From the NCBI GenBank assembly GCA_903853895.1, contig CAINUX010000235.1, forward strand, positions 1-41,188: a stretch of DNA of 41,188 nucleotides. The letters run 5' to 3'. The stretch is from an uncultured beta proteobacterium (GTDB lineage: Bacteria > Pseudomonadota > Gammaproteobacteria > Burkholderiales > Burkholderiaceae_C). Every line of letters begins with the position of its first letter. The stretch's first letter is position 1. The notes beneath the pieces were generated by a model. That model had not been told where the DNA came from. It saw only the letters and a program-made list of their open reading frames with translations, and did not search any database. Below are positions 1 through 7,873 of this stretch, in pieces. The position numbers were made by a program, and so were the translations under genes.

Positions 1-136
1 AGGCGAGAAACAAGGGCAAAGAGCCCTGAAACCAGTCCAGTACGGCCGAAAAACGACGTCAAATCGGCTGAAAAATGAAAAACTGCCTCAGCTTGCAACG
101 GGCTCAGCGTTTCGCCTCTACTTATTCACCGTAGCC
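1..136. other. Gene-free left edge, possible decayed attC
   Basis: I see no gene here. On the minus strand GCCTAAG (142-136), next to the stop of the third cassette gene, is one base away from the attC-type box GCCTAAC. No matching GTTRRRY partner or inner L boxes are visible further left. It may be a degenerate attC closing the array, or simply the end of the integron. Confidence 0.3.
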
Positions 137-541
137 TTAGGCATCGCTAGCGCCGAGCATGGGCCTAAAACCACCTGCGATGAGACGCCTTCCGTCGAAG
201 GCGGGAGCCTGATCACCAAACTGCATGCGCGGGTCATTCGTCACTCTTTCCATGCCTGCGTCTCGGGTAGCTTTGTCGGGCCACTCGACGTAGGAAACAA
301 CGACAGTCTCGTCTTGTCGAGCACCTGCGGCCTTAGCGAAACTTCCGTATTCCACCTGAGACTGCTTGGTTTCCGCTCCGTGATACGTCTCTGTGTCTGG
401 TCCCGATTCATCGAGCCAACATTCCATGACGCTGAGTGCTCCGTGCTCCTTGACCACTTTCTCAGAAAGCCTGGCCAGTTCTTCATACGCAGCCTTGTTC
501 GCGCGAGGGACCGGAGCGAGGAAACAGTCGATGTAGCTCAT
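137..541 (-). CDS. DUF1428 family protein, third integron cassette gene
   Basis: This 134-residue protein starts MSYIDCFLAPVPRANK and resembles DUF1428, a family of small ferredoxin-fold-like proteins of unknown function and about 120 residues. Centrally it has the family-like stretches VVSYVEWPDK and DPRMQ. An upstream in-frame start exists, but the ATG at 541 has AAGGAG seven bases before it and is preferred. The cassette boundary GTTAGGC lies at 566-560, so the 5' leader is only about 20 bases and carries its own ribosome binding site, as is usual for cassettes. No signal peptide or membrane segment is seen. It could be expressed from the integron promoter or may be silent. Confidence 0.75.
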   Translation of the reverse strand: MSYIDCFLAPVPRANKAAYEELARLSEKVVKEHGALSVMECWLDESGPDTETYHGAETKQSQVEYGSFAKAAGARQDETVVVSYVEWPDKATRDAGMERVTNDPRMQFGDQAPAFDGRRLIAGGFRPMLGASDA

Positions 542-559
542 GGTGCTCTCCTTTGCGAT

Positions 560-647
560 GCCTAACGTGAAGATGACCGGGCCACAACACATCGCGGCGA
601 AGCAGCCTCCTGCTGTTGTGGGTCCGTGTCGATTGGCATGTTAAAGC
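560..647 (-). other. attC recombination site 2
   Basis: On the plus strand the site opens with GCCTAAC (560-566, matching RYYYAAC) and closes with GTTAAAGC (640-647). Between them CCACAACA (582-589) pairs perfectly with TGTTGTGG (614-621), giving the folded single-strand structure that integron integrases recognise. It starts four bases after the stop of the 97-residue cassette gene and ends just upstream of the DUF1428 gene. Length is 88 bases, within the known attC range. Confidence 0.75.
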
Positions 648-650
648 GCG

Positions 651-944
651 TCACTCCGATACCTCCGCGCGGTAGCTCCAGTGCGGCGCCTGAACTCTCA
701 GAATATCACCAGATTGCATTTCGATCTCGTAGCACCCTTGCTGGGGTTCGCGAACCACGTTGATTGAGGATGATGGTCCCCAAGGCTCCTGCTTCGGAAA
801 ATCTAGTGAAGTAAAACCCTCGAACACCAACACATGTGAAGTTGCCCCAACTGGATGAACTCTTAGGTCACAGCGATCCGCTTCCAAACTTATGTGGATA
901 GCCGACAGCAATGCATCGTGGAGAGGCAGATCGCCGAACGTCAT
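651..944 (-). CDS. Hypothetical protein, second integron cassette gene
   Basis: This 97-residue protein is not one I can assign. It begins MTFGDLPLHDALL, is acidic to neutral, has no signal peptide or membrane helix, and ends with WSYRAEVSE. The N-terminal half reads as alternating helix and strand, and the centre is rich in Pro and Ser. The ATG follows the cassette boundary (TTAAAGC, 957-951) by only six bases and no Shine-Dalgarno sequence is visible, so translation may be leaderless-like or coupled. The stop is four bases from the next attC. Flanking attC sites on both sides support a true cassette gene. Confidence 0.65.
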   Translation of the reverse strand: MTFGDLPLHDALLSAIHISLEADRCDLRVHPVGATSHVLVFEGFTSLDFPKQEPWGPSSSINVVREPQQGCYEIEMQSGDILRVQAPHWSYRAEVSE

Positions 945-950
945 TGATGC

Positions 951-1039
951 GCTTTAACGTCGGCGTTGTACCGCAGGCAGCACACGCCGCGCAGCGGCAT
1001 TTTGCTGCTGCATGTCAGTGACGAACAACCTGTTAAAGC
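951..1039 (-). other. attC recombination site 1
   Basis: The ends are perfect inverted copies: GCTTTAAC (951-958) and GTTAAAGC (1032-1039). An inner pair GTTGT (965-969) and ACAAC (1025-1029) matches the L-box arrangement. The middle carries GCAGCA...TGCTGC, which can extend the stem. The site begins exactly at the TAG stop of the first cassette gene. All of this fits an attC of 89 bases. Confidence 0.8.
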
Positions 1040-1374
1040 TACTTCCAGTCATGCGCTAGCAGCTCGCTGGGTATTGGGTCGCCCCATGTTTGCCAGCCGC
1101 CGTTCTCCAGTGTTGCGAACCATTCGTCTCGCCTAGATACAGGTAGCCGAAAACCACAAAATGGACAGTGGTGAATGGGAAGGACTTCGGCTGACGGTTG
1201 GCAGATAAGCCCGTACTCATCGAAAACAGGCGACCAATAGATGCGCTTATCAGTCGACCCAAGCAAAGGACTTTTCGCATCAGGAAACGCCATGTTGGCT
1301 TGCTCAGACATTTCCGCGCAGCAATGCTCTTTGACATAGCTTGGTTCACCGGTCAAAACGAGTGAGAAGGTCAT
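1039..1374 (-). CDS. DUF6980-like protein, first integron cassette gene
   Basis: This 111-residue protein has an N-terminal HCCAEM motif, the central segment IYWSPVFDEYGL, a CPFCG pair near residue 70 and a C-terminal RRDEWF element. That layout matches my recollection of DUF6980, a small family of unknown function with four cysteines that may bind metal. The reading frame stays open far upstream into the integrase region, but the ATG at 1374 is the first start after the attI-cassette junction (GTTAAAGC, 1384-1377) and is chosen for that reason. No ribosome binding site is evident. As first cassette it should be the best expressed. Confidence 0.65.
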   Translation of the reverse strand: MTFSLVLTGEPSYVKEHCCAEMSEQANMAFPDAKSPLLGSTDKRIYWSPVFDEYGLICQPSAEVLPIHHCPFCGFRLPVSRRDEWFATLENGGWQTWGDPIPSELLAHDWK

Positions 1375-1376
1375 GA

Positions 1377-1462
1377 GCTTTAACGCAATGTCCAGAGCAA
1401 CACTTGCTCTATAAGTTGGGGACTGCTCCATAAGTTGGACATGAATATCTCCTGAAAATGGC
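1377..1462 (-). other. attI-like integron insertion region with direct repeats
   Basis: The junction box GCTTTAAC (1377-1384) has the same sequence as the outer box of attC 1. Behind it lie two direct repeats, GCTCTATAAGTTGG (1406-1419) and GCTCCATAAGTTGG (1425-1438), exactly 19 bases apart. Their position between the cassette junction and the integrase promoter corresponds to the integrase-binding direct repeats of known attI sites. The assignment is by position and pattern only. Confidence 0.6.
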
Positions 1463-1491
1463 TTGCAGTCTGGCTGCTTATTAAATATACT
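1463..1491 (+). promoter_or_regulatory. Sigma-70-type promoter of the integrase gene
   Basis: TTGCAG (1463-1468) and TATACT (1486-1491) are separated by 17 bases, an ideal spacing. The start codon of the integrase is 28 bases further on. The -10 box overlaps the LexA-like operator. Confidence 0.6.
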
Positions 1492-1508
1492 GGATAAAAC
1501 ACCAGTAT
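1487..1508 (+). promoter_or_regulatory. LexA-like operator over the integrase promoter
   Basis: CTG-N10-CAG (1490-1505) is the core of the proteobacterial LexA box. It extends to a perfect seven-base inverted repeat, ATACTGG (1487-1493) and CCAGTAT (1502-1508). It overlaps the -10 box, where a repressor would block transcription. SOS control by LexA is established for other integron integrases. Confidence 0.6.
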
Positions 1509-1518
1509 TAAAAATTCC

Positions 1519-2526
1519 ATGAAACCCGGCACTCCTCCGCTGCAATCCACCCGTGTGCTGGACCAGTTGCGCGAGCGTATTCGGTACATGCACTATAGCC
1601 TCAGTACCGAGCAGGTCTACGTCTACTGGGTGCGGTTTTTCATTCGCTGGTCGGCGCGCAGCGGCCAAATGCGGCATCCGCGCGACTTGGGTGCGCCAGA
1701 CGTAGAGGCATTTTTGTCCATGCTGGCAACCGAGCGCAAGGTATCGGCATCCACACACAACCAGGCGCTCAGCGCGGTATTGTTTTTGTACCGTGAAGTA
1801 TTGGGTGTTGCGCTACCCTGGCTTGACAACATCAACCGTCCAACCCAAAAGCGGCGCATTCCCAGCGTGCTGACCAAAGACGAAGTTGCGGGTTTGCTGG
1901 CTCATATGGATGGACAAACCGCACTGTTGGCACGCTTGCTGTATGGCACCGGTATGCGGTTGATGGAGGGCATGCGCCTTCGCATCAAAGACGTTGACTT
2001 TGACCGCCACGTCATCATCGTGCGTGAGGCCAAAGGGGGCAAAGACCGCGTGGTCATGATGCCGCGTTCGCTGGCACCCGCGTTGCGGCTGCAACTGCTG
2101 GCTGCGCGCGCCCAGTGGGAGGCTGATCGCCAAGCGCAGCGCGGCGGAGTCGAAACCCCGCACGCGCTGGAGCAAAAATACCCAAAGGTCGGGCACACCT
2201 GGGGTTGGTTCTGGATGTTTCCGTCACCCACTCTATCGATTGACCCTCGCAGTGGTGTGGAGCGGCGGCATCACTTATATGAAGACCGGCTACAGCGGTC
2301 GCTCAAGAAGGCCGTTGTACTGGCCGGTATTCACAAGCCCGTATCCGTCCACACGCTACGCCACTCCTTCGCCACCCACTTGCTGCAATCCGGCACCGAC
2401 ATCCGCACCGTGCAAGAGCTGTTGGGCCACAGCGATGTGAGCACGACGATGATCTACACCCATGTACTCAAGGTGGCAGCGGGTGGCACAGCCAGCCCGC
2501 TGGACGCCTTGCTGGCTTCTGTTTAG
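1519..2526 (+). CDS. intI: Integron integrase (tyrosine recombinase)
   Basis: IntI inserts and excises gene cassettes by recombining attI and attC sites. The 335-residue length matches the family. The tyrosine-recombinase residues are present: Arg147 (TGMRL), His278 and Arg281 (HTLRH), His304 (LLGHSD) and the nucleophile Tyr313 (MIYTH). The extra IntI-specific segment that separates integron integrases from XerC/D is seen around residues 205-235 (HALEQKYP, then WGWFWMFPS). The N-terminal SAM-like core-binding domain spans about 10-100. It is divergent from the cassette genes, the standard integron layout. No strong Shine-Dalgarno sequence precedes the ATG. The frame is intact, so the enzyme is probably functional. 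Confidence 0.93.
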   Translation: MKPGTPPLQSTRVLDQLRERIRYMHYSLSTEQVYVYWVRFFIRWSARSGQMRHPRDLGAPDVEAFLSMLATERKVSASTHNQALSAVLFLYREVLGVALPWLDNINRPTQKRRIPSVLTKDEVAGLLAHMDGQTALLARLLYGTGMRLMEGMRLRIKDVDFDRHVIIVREAKGGKDRVVMMPRSLAPALRLQLLAARAQWEADRQAQRGGVETPHALEQKYPKVGHTWGWFWMFPSPTLSIDPRSGVERRHHLYEDRLQRSLKKAVVLAGIHKPVSVHTLRHSFATHLLQSGTDIRTVQELLGHSDVSTTMIYTHVLKVAAGGTASPLDALLASV

Positions 2527-2540
2527 CTGCACGCGCTACC

Positions 2541-2590
2541 AAAAATGTAGCTGTAAGCCCAATAAACACGAGGGCTACAGCCACATTTTT
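2541..2590. terminator. Bidirectional terminator, member of the short repeat family
   Basis: AAAAATGTAGCTGTAAGCCC (2541-2560) pairs with the arm 2572-2590 with few mismatches, and A and T runs flank the stem. It lies between the convergent integrase and ahpF genes and could stop transcription from both sides. The internal CACGAGGGCTA is shared with the short repeats at 4181, 10588, 14707 and 40911. Confidence 0.6.
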
Positions 2591-2598
2591 CTTACAAC

Positions 2599-4167
2599 TC
2601 AATGCCGAATCAGGTGGTCAAACGCGCTCAGCGCCGCCTTGGCACCATCACCGGCCGCAATGACGATCTGCTTGAACGGCACCGTGGTGCAGTCACCCGC
2701 AGCAAACACGCCAGGCACATTGGTCTCGCCCTTGGCATTGACGATGATCTCGCCAAACTTGCTCAGCTCGACCGTACCCTTGAGAAATTCGGTGTTGGGC
2801 ACCAGACCGATCTGCACGAACACACCTTCCAGCGCAACGGTATGTTCTTCGTTCGTCGCACGGTCTTTGTAGCGCAACGCATTGACACGGCCCTGCGCGC
2901 CGGTGATCTCCATGGTCTGGGCATTGGTGTGCACGGTGACGTTAGGCAGGCTGTTCAGCTTTTTGACCAGCACAGCGTCGGCCTTCAGCTCGGGCATGAA
3001 CTCGACCACGGTCACATGGCGCACGACACCGGCCAGGTCAATCGCGGCTTCGATACCGGAGTTGCCACCCCCAATCACCGCCACATCCTTGCCCTTGAAT
3101 AGGGGACCATCGCAGTGCGGGCAATAGGCCACGCCCTTGTTCTTGTACTCTGCCTCTCCCGGCACATTCACATTGCGCCAGCGCGCACCGGTGGACAAGA
3201 TGACTGTCTTGCTCTTGAGCGTTGCCCCATTGGCCAGTTTGACTTCAATCAGACCGCCTGGTGTGGCGGCTGGCACCAGGCCTTCAGCCTGCTGCAGGTT
3301 CATGATATCGACCTCATAGAAGCGGGTGTGCGCTTCCAGTGCGGCGGCAAACTTGGGGCCGTCGGTTTCCAGCACCGAGGGGTAGTTCTCGATACCCAAC
3401 GTGTCGTTGGTCTGGCCACCAAAGCGCTCGGCCACGATGCCGGTGCGAATGCCCTTGCGGGCCGCATACACACCCGCAGCCGCACCCGCAGGGCCACCGC
3501 CCACGATCAGCACGTCAAAGGCTTCTTTTTGTGACAGTTTGGCGGCATCCTTGGCCGCAGCACCGGTGTCGATCTTGGCCAGGATTTCTTCCACCAGCAT
3601 GCGGCCTGAGCCGAACATGGTGCCATTCAGGAAGACCATGGGCACGGCCATGATCTCGCGGTCAGTCACTTCCTGCTGGAAGGCGCCGCCTTCAATCACG
3701 GTGGTCTTGACCTTGGGATTGAAGATGGCCATCAGCGCCAGTGCCTGCACCACGTCCGGGCAGTTGTGGCAGGTCAGGCTCATGTAGACCTCGAAGTTGA
3801 AGTCACTACCATCAGCAGGACTCAGTCCCCGAATCTGCTCGATGATGTCAGCCTCCACCTTGGGTGGGTGGCCGCCGGTCCACAGCAGGGCCAGCACCAG
3901 CGACGTGAACTCATGACCCAGCGGCAGGCCGGCAAAGCGCAGGCTGGTGTCTGTGCCCACACGCTGCAGGGTGAAGGATGGCTTGCGGGCGTCATTGCCA
4001 TCCAGGCGCAGACTGATCTTGTCGGAGCGAAGGCCCTGGATGGTTTCGAGCAAGGCGCGCATATCCCGGCTGGTTTCGCTGTCGTCCAGTGAAGCCACCA
4101 TCTCGAACGGCTGGGACACGCGTTCCAGGTAGGCGGCCAGTTGGCTTTTCAGTGTTTCGTCGAGCAT
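2599..4167 (-). CDS. ahpF: Alkyl hydroperoxide reductase subunit F
   Basis: AhpF is the cytoplasmic flavoprotein that passes electrons from NADH to AhpC, which then reduces peroxides. The 522-residue length is typical. An N-terminal tandem thioredoxin-like domain (about 1-200) carries the CHNC redox centre at residues 133-136. A linker leads to the FAD domain (GGGPAG, 223-228), the catalytic CPHC disulfide at 349-352, the NAD domain (GGGNSG, about 367) and a C-terminal FAD motif (FAAGDC). GGA lies about eight bases before the ATG. ahpC lies 214 bases upstream, but two hairpins sit between, so ahpF may be expressed at a lower level or from its own promoter. Confidence 0.96.
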   Translation of the reverse strand: MLDETLKSQLAAYLERVSQPFEMVASLDDSETSRDMRALLETIQGLRSDKISLRLDGNDARKPSFTLQRVGTDTSLRFAGLPLGHEFTSLVLALLWTGGHPPKVEADIIEQIRGLSPADGSDFNFEVYMSLTCHNCPDVVQALALMAIFNPKVKTTVIEGGAFQQEVTDREIMAVPMVFLNGTMFGSGRMLVEEILAKIDTGAAAKDAAKLSQKEAFDVLIVGGGPAGAAAGVYAARKGIRTGIVAERFGGQTNDTLGIENYPSVLETDGPKFAAALEAHTRFYEVDIMNLQQAEGLVPAATPGGLIEVKLANGATLKSKTVILSTGARWRNVNVPGEAEYKNKGVAYCPHCDGPLFKGKDVAVIGGGNSGIEAAIDLAGVVRHVTVVEFMPELKADAVLVKKLNSLPNVTVHTNAQTMEITGAQGRVNALRYKDRATNEEHTVALEGVFVQIGLVPNTEFLKGTVELSKFGEIIVNAKGETNVPGVFAAGDCTTVPFKQIVIAAGDGAKAALSAFDHLIRH

Positions 4168-4180
4168 GGTGGTTTCCTTT

Positions 4181-4230
4181 TACTACTATTTCGATAGCTT
4201 CACCCTCATGTTTCACGAGAGCTAGAGCCT
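4181..4230 (+). repeat. Short dispersed repeat, copy at ahpF
   Basis: This stretch follows the family pattern TRCTAC-(AT-rich)-ATAGC-N-CACGAGRGCTAG and lies just upstream of the ahpF ribosome binding site. Other copies are at 2541, 10588, 14707 and 40911. Confidence 0.55.
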
Positions 4231-4247
4231 GTTTTTAAAAACAAAAA

Positions 4248-4290
4248 AGCCGGACGGCAAGGTGCACGCGCACCTTGACGCTGTCCGGCT
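4248..4290 (-). terminator. Rho-independent terminator between ahpC and ahpF
   Basis: On the minus strand AGCCGGAC pairs with GTCCGGCT (4283-4290 with 4248-4255), with an inner stem AAGGTGC/GCACCTT (4259-4265 with 4270-4276), followed by a run of T (the A run at 4242-4248). It should end most ahpC transcripts before ahpF. Confidence 0.75.
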
Positions 4291-4320
4291 GGTCGCCGGG
4301 TCGAGTGTTCGCTTCGACCC

Positions 4321-4378
4321 GCGATATTGGGGTCTGAGCCGTCTTCGCTTCGCTACGCGGATCCGACCCCAAAATCGC
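4321..4378 (-). other. Long hairpin just after ahpC
   Basis: The arms 4321-4341 and 4358-4378 are about 21 bases each and pair at roughly 18 positions (GCGAT, TTGGGGTC, CCG). The stem starts three bases from the ahpC stop and has no T run. It could protect the 3' end of ahpC mRNA from decay or aid the terminator at 4248. Confidence 0.5.
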
Positions 4379-4381
4379 TAC

Positions 4382-4945
4382 TTAGATTTTGCCGACGAGG
4401 TCGAGTGACGGAGTGATGGTTTTCGCGCCTTCGTTCCACTTGGCGGGGCAGACCTGACCGGGGTGGGCAGCGGTGTACTGGGCAGCCTTCAACTTGCGCA
4501 CGGTTTCCTTGACGTCACGGGCGATTTCGTTGGAGTGGATTTCCAGGGTCTTGATCGTGCCAGTGGGGTCGATGATGAAGGTGCCGCGCAGTGCAAGACC
4601 TTCGGAATCGATGTGCACGTCAAAGCCGCGTGTCAGGGCATGGGTGGGGTCGCCAATCAGCGGGAACTTGGCCTTGCCAACCGCAGGCGATGTCTCGTGC
4701 CACACCTTGTGGGCGAAATGGGTGTCGGTGGTGACGATGTAGACCTCGGCACCGGCCTTTTGGAATTCAGCGTAGTGTTCAGCAGCATCTTCCACTTCGG
4801 TGGGGCAGTTGAAGGTGAAGGCTGCGGGCATGAAAATGAACACGTTCCACTTGCCCTTGAGGGTTTCGTTGGTTACGGTCACGAACTTGCCGTTGTGGAA
4901 GGCTTCGTTCTTGAAAGGCAGGACTTGGGTGTTGATCAATGACAT
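4382..4945 (-). CDS. ahpC: Alkyl hydroperoxide reductase subunit C (peroxiredoxin)
   Basis: AhpC is a typical 2-Cys peroxiredoxin that reduces hydrogen peroxide and organic hydroperoxides and is recycled by AhpF. The 187-residue length is exact for the family. The peroxidatic Cys47 is in the FNCPTE motif, and the resolving cysteine is in the C-terminal GQVCPAKW motif. AGAGGAAA stands before the ATG. It lies upstream of ahpF in the same direction, as expected. A palindromic sequence about 75-100 bases upstream (5021-5048) is a candidate regulator site. I did not find a clear OxyR motif. Confidence 0.97.
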   Translation of the reverse strand: MSLINTQVLPFKNEAFHNGKFVTVTNETLKGKWNVFIFMPAAFTFNCPTEVEDAAEHYAEFQKAGAEVYIVTTDTHFAHKVWHETSPAVGKAKFPLIGDPTHALTRGFDVHIDSEGLALRGTFIIDPTGTIKTLEIHSNEIARDVKETVRKLKAAQYTAAHPGQVCPAKWNEGAKTITPSLDLVGKI

Positions 4946-5020
4946 GGTTGGTTTCCTCTTGCTTGGTTACGTTCTACAGGTGAACAGGATGAAGTTTAGA
5001 GGCTCTATGAGCATTTGTGG

Positions 5021-5048
5021 TTTGATTGAACCAATCAATCAAATTGGT
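5021..5048. promoter_or_regulatory. Overlapping inverted repeats upstream of ahpC
   Basis: TTTGATTG (5021-5028) is repeated in inverse as CAATCAAA (5036-5043), and ACCAAT (5030-5035) in inverse as ATTGGT (5043-5048). Such nested symmetry suggests a repressor or activator site for ahpC. The regulator is unknown. Confidence 0.35.
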
Positions 5049-5067
5049 AAATCCTATTGAGCCCCAC

Positions 5068-6357
5068 TCAGGGTTTTTGAAAAAGGCGATGGTGCAGTCG
5101 CCGCAACGACCACCAGACCCCGCCCACCACGACGGGAATAGCTACCGCGGCCGTGATCTCGGCGCTAAAGGGCCAGCCCCAGTACTGGGCGCCCTTGGCC
5201 AGGTAGCTCACCAGGCCAACAATGTAGTAGCTGATGGCAGCCACCGACAGGCCTTCCACGGTGGACTGCATCTTGAGTTGCAAATCCTGGCGGCTGTTCA
5301 TGGTGGCCAGCAGCGCCTGGCTGCTTTGCTGCTGCTCGATCTCGACCCGGGTGCGCAGCAGGTTGCTGATGCGCGAGACACGTTGCGAGAGCGCGTCCTG
5401 GCGCCGGGCCGACCAGGCGCAGGTGCTGCGCGCGGGTGTCAGACGCCGGTCCATGAACTCACCAATGGTCTGCATGCCCGCCAGCCGGGATTCGTCAATC
5501 TCGGCGATGCGTTTGTCCAACAATTCAAAGTAGGCCGCACTGGCAGAAAAGCGCGAATGGGTTGCTGCGTGCTGACTCTCGACCTCGCCGGCCAACCGCG
5601 TCAAACGGTCGAGCAGCAGCGGCTCATCTTCAGCGGTGGCCGAGCGGATCGACTGGGCCAGCTCCGCCAATTCGAGTTCGGCCGAGGCCAGAACCGCTGA
5701 CGCCTCGCGTGCGGCTGGCAAGCCCAACAAGGCTGCCATGCGGTAGGTCTCAATTTCCAAAAGGCGCTGCACCAACCGCCCCAGACGGCGTGGCGCCATA
5801 CCACCTGCGAGTAGCACCATGCGCGAAAAGCCGTCGCCATGCACTGCAAAGTCGGTGTAAACCTCGGCAAAGCCCCCAGCCACGGTGGACGCTACCAGCG
5901 TGTCCTCGTACAAGACATGCTTAACCAGTGAGCCCGACTCAAACGCCTTGCTGGGCAACACCCACAGGTGCAAGTTGGCCAGACACTGCCCGGGCAGCTG
6001 CGCAAACCAGCGCTGGGGCACGGCTAGCAGAGCGGCCTCGGGCTCCTGTTCGCCAAAGTGATCCGCGCTGATTTTGCGCATGAAGGTCCACGTCACAAAC
6101 TCGGTGTGCATCTCCCAGCGCACGCGGTACGGGCCCAGGTCGAGCCGAACATGGGTGGATGCAGCGTCGGGTGGCGGCAAATGGTGGTCACGTGCCAGTT
6201 CGGCCATATGGGCCCAGCTGGCTGCGCGTTGATCGGCGTCGCACACCATCACCACATGCGAAAGACTCAGGGGCACGTCCATGGCCTCTGGCGGTCTGGC
6301 GTGAATCTCGTTGTGCAGCGCCACGCGCTGCGGGTGCTGGGTCAGCACATCAGTCAT
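5068..6357 (-). CDS. DUF3422 family membrane protein
   Basis: This 429-residue protein matches DUF3422, a family of unknown function common in proteobacteria. The start of the family is recognisable (RVALHNEIHARPPEA), followed by WTFMRK. Two hydrophobic segments near the C-terminus (about residues 365-385 and 395-415) should anchor it in the inner membrane, after a helical, charged region that may form a coiled coil (about 240-345). TTG starts occur at 6363 and 6360, but the ATG at 6357 follows GAGG by ten bases. It overlaps the end of tctA by eight bases, which suggests cotranscription. No catalytic motif was recognised. Confidence 0.85.
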   Translation of the reverse strand: MTDVLTQHPQRVALHNEIHARPPEAMDVPLSLSHVVMVCDADQRAASWAHMAELARDHHLPPPDAASTHVRLDLGPYRVRWEMHTEFVTWTFMRKISADHFGEQEPEAALLAVPQRWFAQLPGQCLANLHLWVLPSKAFESGSLVKHVLYEDTLVASTVAGGFAEVYTDFAVHGDGFSRMVLLAGGMAPRRLGRLVQRLLEIETYRMAALLGLPAAREASAVLASAELELAELAQSIRSATAEDEPLLLDRLTRLAGEVESQHAATHSRFSASAAYFELLDKRIAEIDESRLAGMQTIGEFMDRRLTPARSTCAWSARRQDALSQRVSRISNLLRTRVEIEQQQSSQALLATMNSRQDLQLKMQSTVEGLSVAAISYYIVGLVSYLAKGAQYWGWPFSAEITAAVAIPVVVGGVWWSLRRLHHRLFQKP

Positions 6358-7861
6358 CAACAAAAGCCTCTTCGCGTTTGGATTTGACCGACGGCATCAA
6401 CACAATGACCAAGAGCAAGACTGCAGCGGCCAGCAGGCTTGCCGACAAGGGCCGCGTTACAAACACGCTCCAGTCCCCGCGCGACAGCAACAGCGCCCGG
6501 CGCAAGTACTCCTCCATCATCGGGCCCAGAATGAAGCCCAACAACAGCGGCGCGGGCTCGGTACCCAACTTGATGAAGATGTAGCCAATCACGCCGAAGA
6601 TGGCCACCATCCAGATGTCAAAGGTGTTGTTGTTGGTGGAGTAAACACCGATGGCGCAAAACAGCACAATGGAGGGGAACAGCCAGCGGTAGGGCACGCT
6701 CAGCAACTTGATCCAGATACCGATCAGCGGAAGATTCAGAATGACCAGCATCAGATTGCCGATCCACATCGATGCAATCAACCCCCAGAACAACTCGGGG
6801 TTGCTGGTCATGACCTGGGGGCCGGGCTGGATGTTGTGAATGGTCATGGCACCCACCATCAGAGCCATCACCGCGTTGGGTGGGATCCCCAGGGTCAGTA
6901 GTGGAATAAACGATGTTTGGGAACCGGCATTGTTGGCCGATTCCGGCGCCGCCACGCCACGGATATTGCCCTTACCAAAAGGCACTTCACCCGGCTCCAG
7001 TTTGGTCTTCTTTTCCAGCGTGTAGGCCGCAAACGCCGCCATCACCGCGCCACCGCCAGGCAAGATTCCCAACAGGGAGCCTAAAGCCGTGCCGCGCAAC
7101 ACGGCAGGCACCATGCGGCGGAAGTCCTCTTTGGTCGGCATTAGACCGGTCACATTGGCGGTGAACACCTCGCGCTCACTCTCGTGCTTGCCCAGGTTGC
7201 TGATGATCTCTCCATAGCCAAAAACACCCATGGCAATCACGATGAAGCCAATGCCGTCGGTCAACTCGGGAATATCCATGCTGAAGCGGGCCACACCCGA
7301 ATTCACGTCCGTGCCCACCATGCCCAGCAGCAGGCCCAGCACAATCATCGCAATTGCCTTGAGCAGTGAACCCGAGGCAAGCACCACGGCGCCGATCAGG
7401 CCCAGAATCATCAGTGAAAAATACTCTGCCGGACCAAACTTGAACGCAAGCTCCGTCAACGGTGCCGCAAAGGCCGCAAGAATCAGGGTGCCCACACACC
7501 CGGCAAAGAAGGAACCCAGTCCCGCAGCGGCCAAAGCCGGCCCGGCCCGGCCATTGCGCGCCATCTGGTAGCCGTCAATGGTGGTCACGACCGACGACGA
7601 CTCGCCCGGTAAATTGACGAGAATGGCCGTCGTGGAGCCTCCATATTGGGCCCCGTAATAGATACCCGCCAGCATGATCAAAGCGGCAACAGGTGGCAGT
7701 GCATAGGTGGCGGGCAGCAGCATGGCAATGGTTGCCAATGGGCCAATGCCGGGCAGCACACCAATGACAGTTCCCAGAAAGCAGCCAATGAAGGCGTACA
7801 TCAGGTTTTGCGCAGTGAATGCAACTCCAAAGCCCAGCGCCAGATTGTTGAATAAATCCAT
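6350..7861 (-). CDS. tctA: Tripartite tricarboxylate transporter, large permease TctA
   Basis: TctA is the large inner-membrane permease of TTT-family transporters, which import citrate or other carboxylates using a periplasmic binding protein. The 503-residue length is typical. The N-terminal family signature is present (GVLPGIGPLATIAMLLP), as is the second glycine-rich repeat (GILPGGGAVMAAF), and the protein has about ten to twelve hydrophobic segments. AGGA precedes the ATG. It lies 12 bases after tctB and overlaps the DUF3422 gene. No tctC gene is in the window. The substrate cannot be told from the permease. Confidence 0.94.
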   Translation of the reverse strand: MDLFNNLALGFGVAFTAQNLMYAFIGCFLGTVIGVLPGIGPLATIAMLLPATYALPPVAALIMLAGIYYGAQYGGSTTAILVNLPGESSSVVTTIDGYQMARNGRAGPALAAAGLGSFFAGCVGTLILAAFAAPLTELAFKFGPAEYFSLMILGLIGAVVLASGSLLKAIAMIVLGLLLGMVGTDVNSGVARFSMDIPELTDGIGFIVIAMGVFGYGEIISNLGKHESEREVFTANVTGLMPTKEDFRRMVPAVLRGTALGSLLGILPGGGAVMAAFAAYTLEKKTKLEPGEVPFGKGNIRGVAAPESANNAGSQTSFIPLLTLGIPPNAVMALMVGAMTIHNIQPGPQVMTSNPELFWGLIASMWIGNLMLVILNLPLIGIWIKLLSVPYRWLFPSIVLFCAIGVYSTNNNTFDIWMVAIFGVIGYIFIKLGTEPAPLLLGFILGPMMEEYLRRALLLSRGDWSVFVTRPLSASLLAAAVLLLVIVLMPSVKSKREEAFVDD

Positions 7862-7873
7862 GGTGATTCCTAA

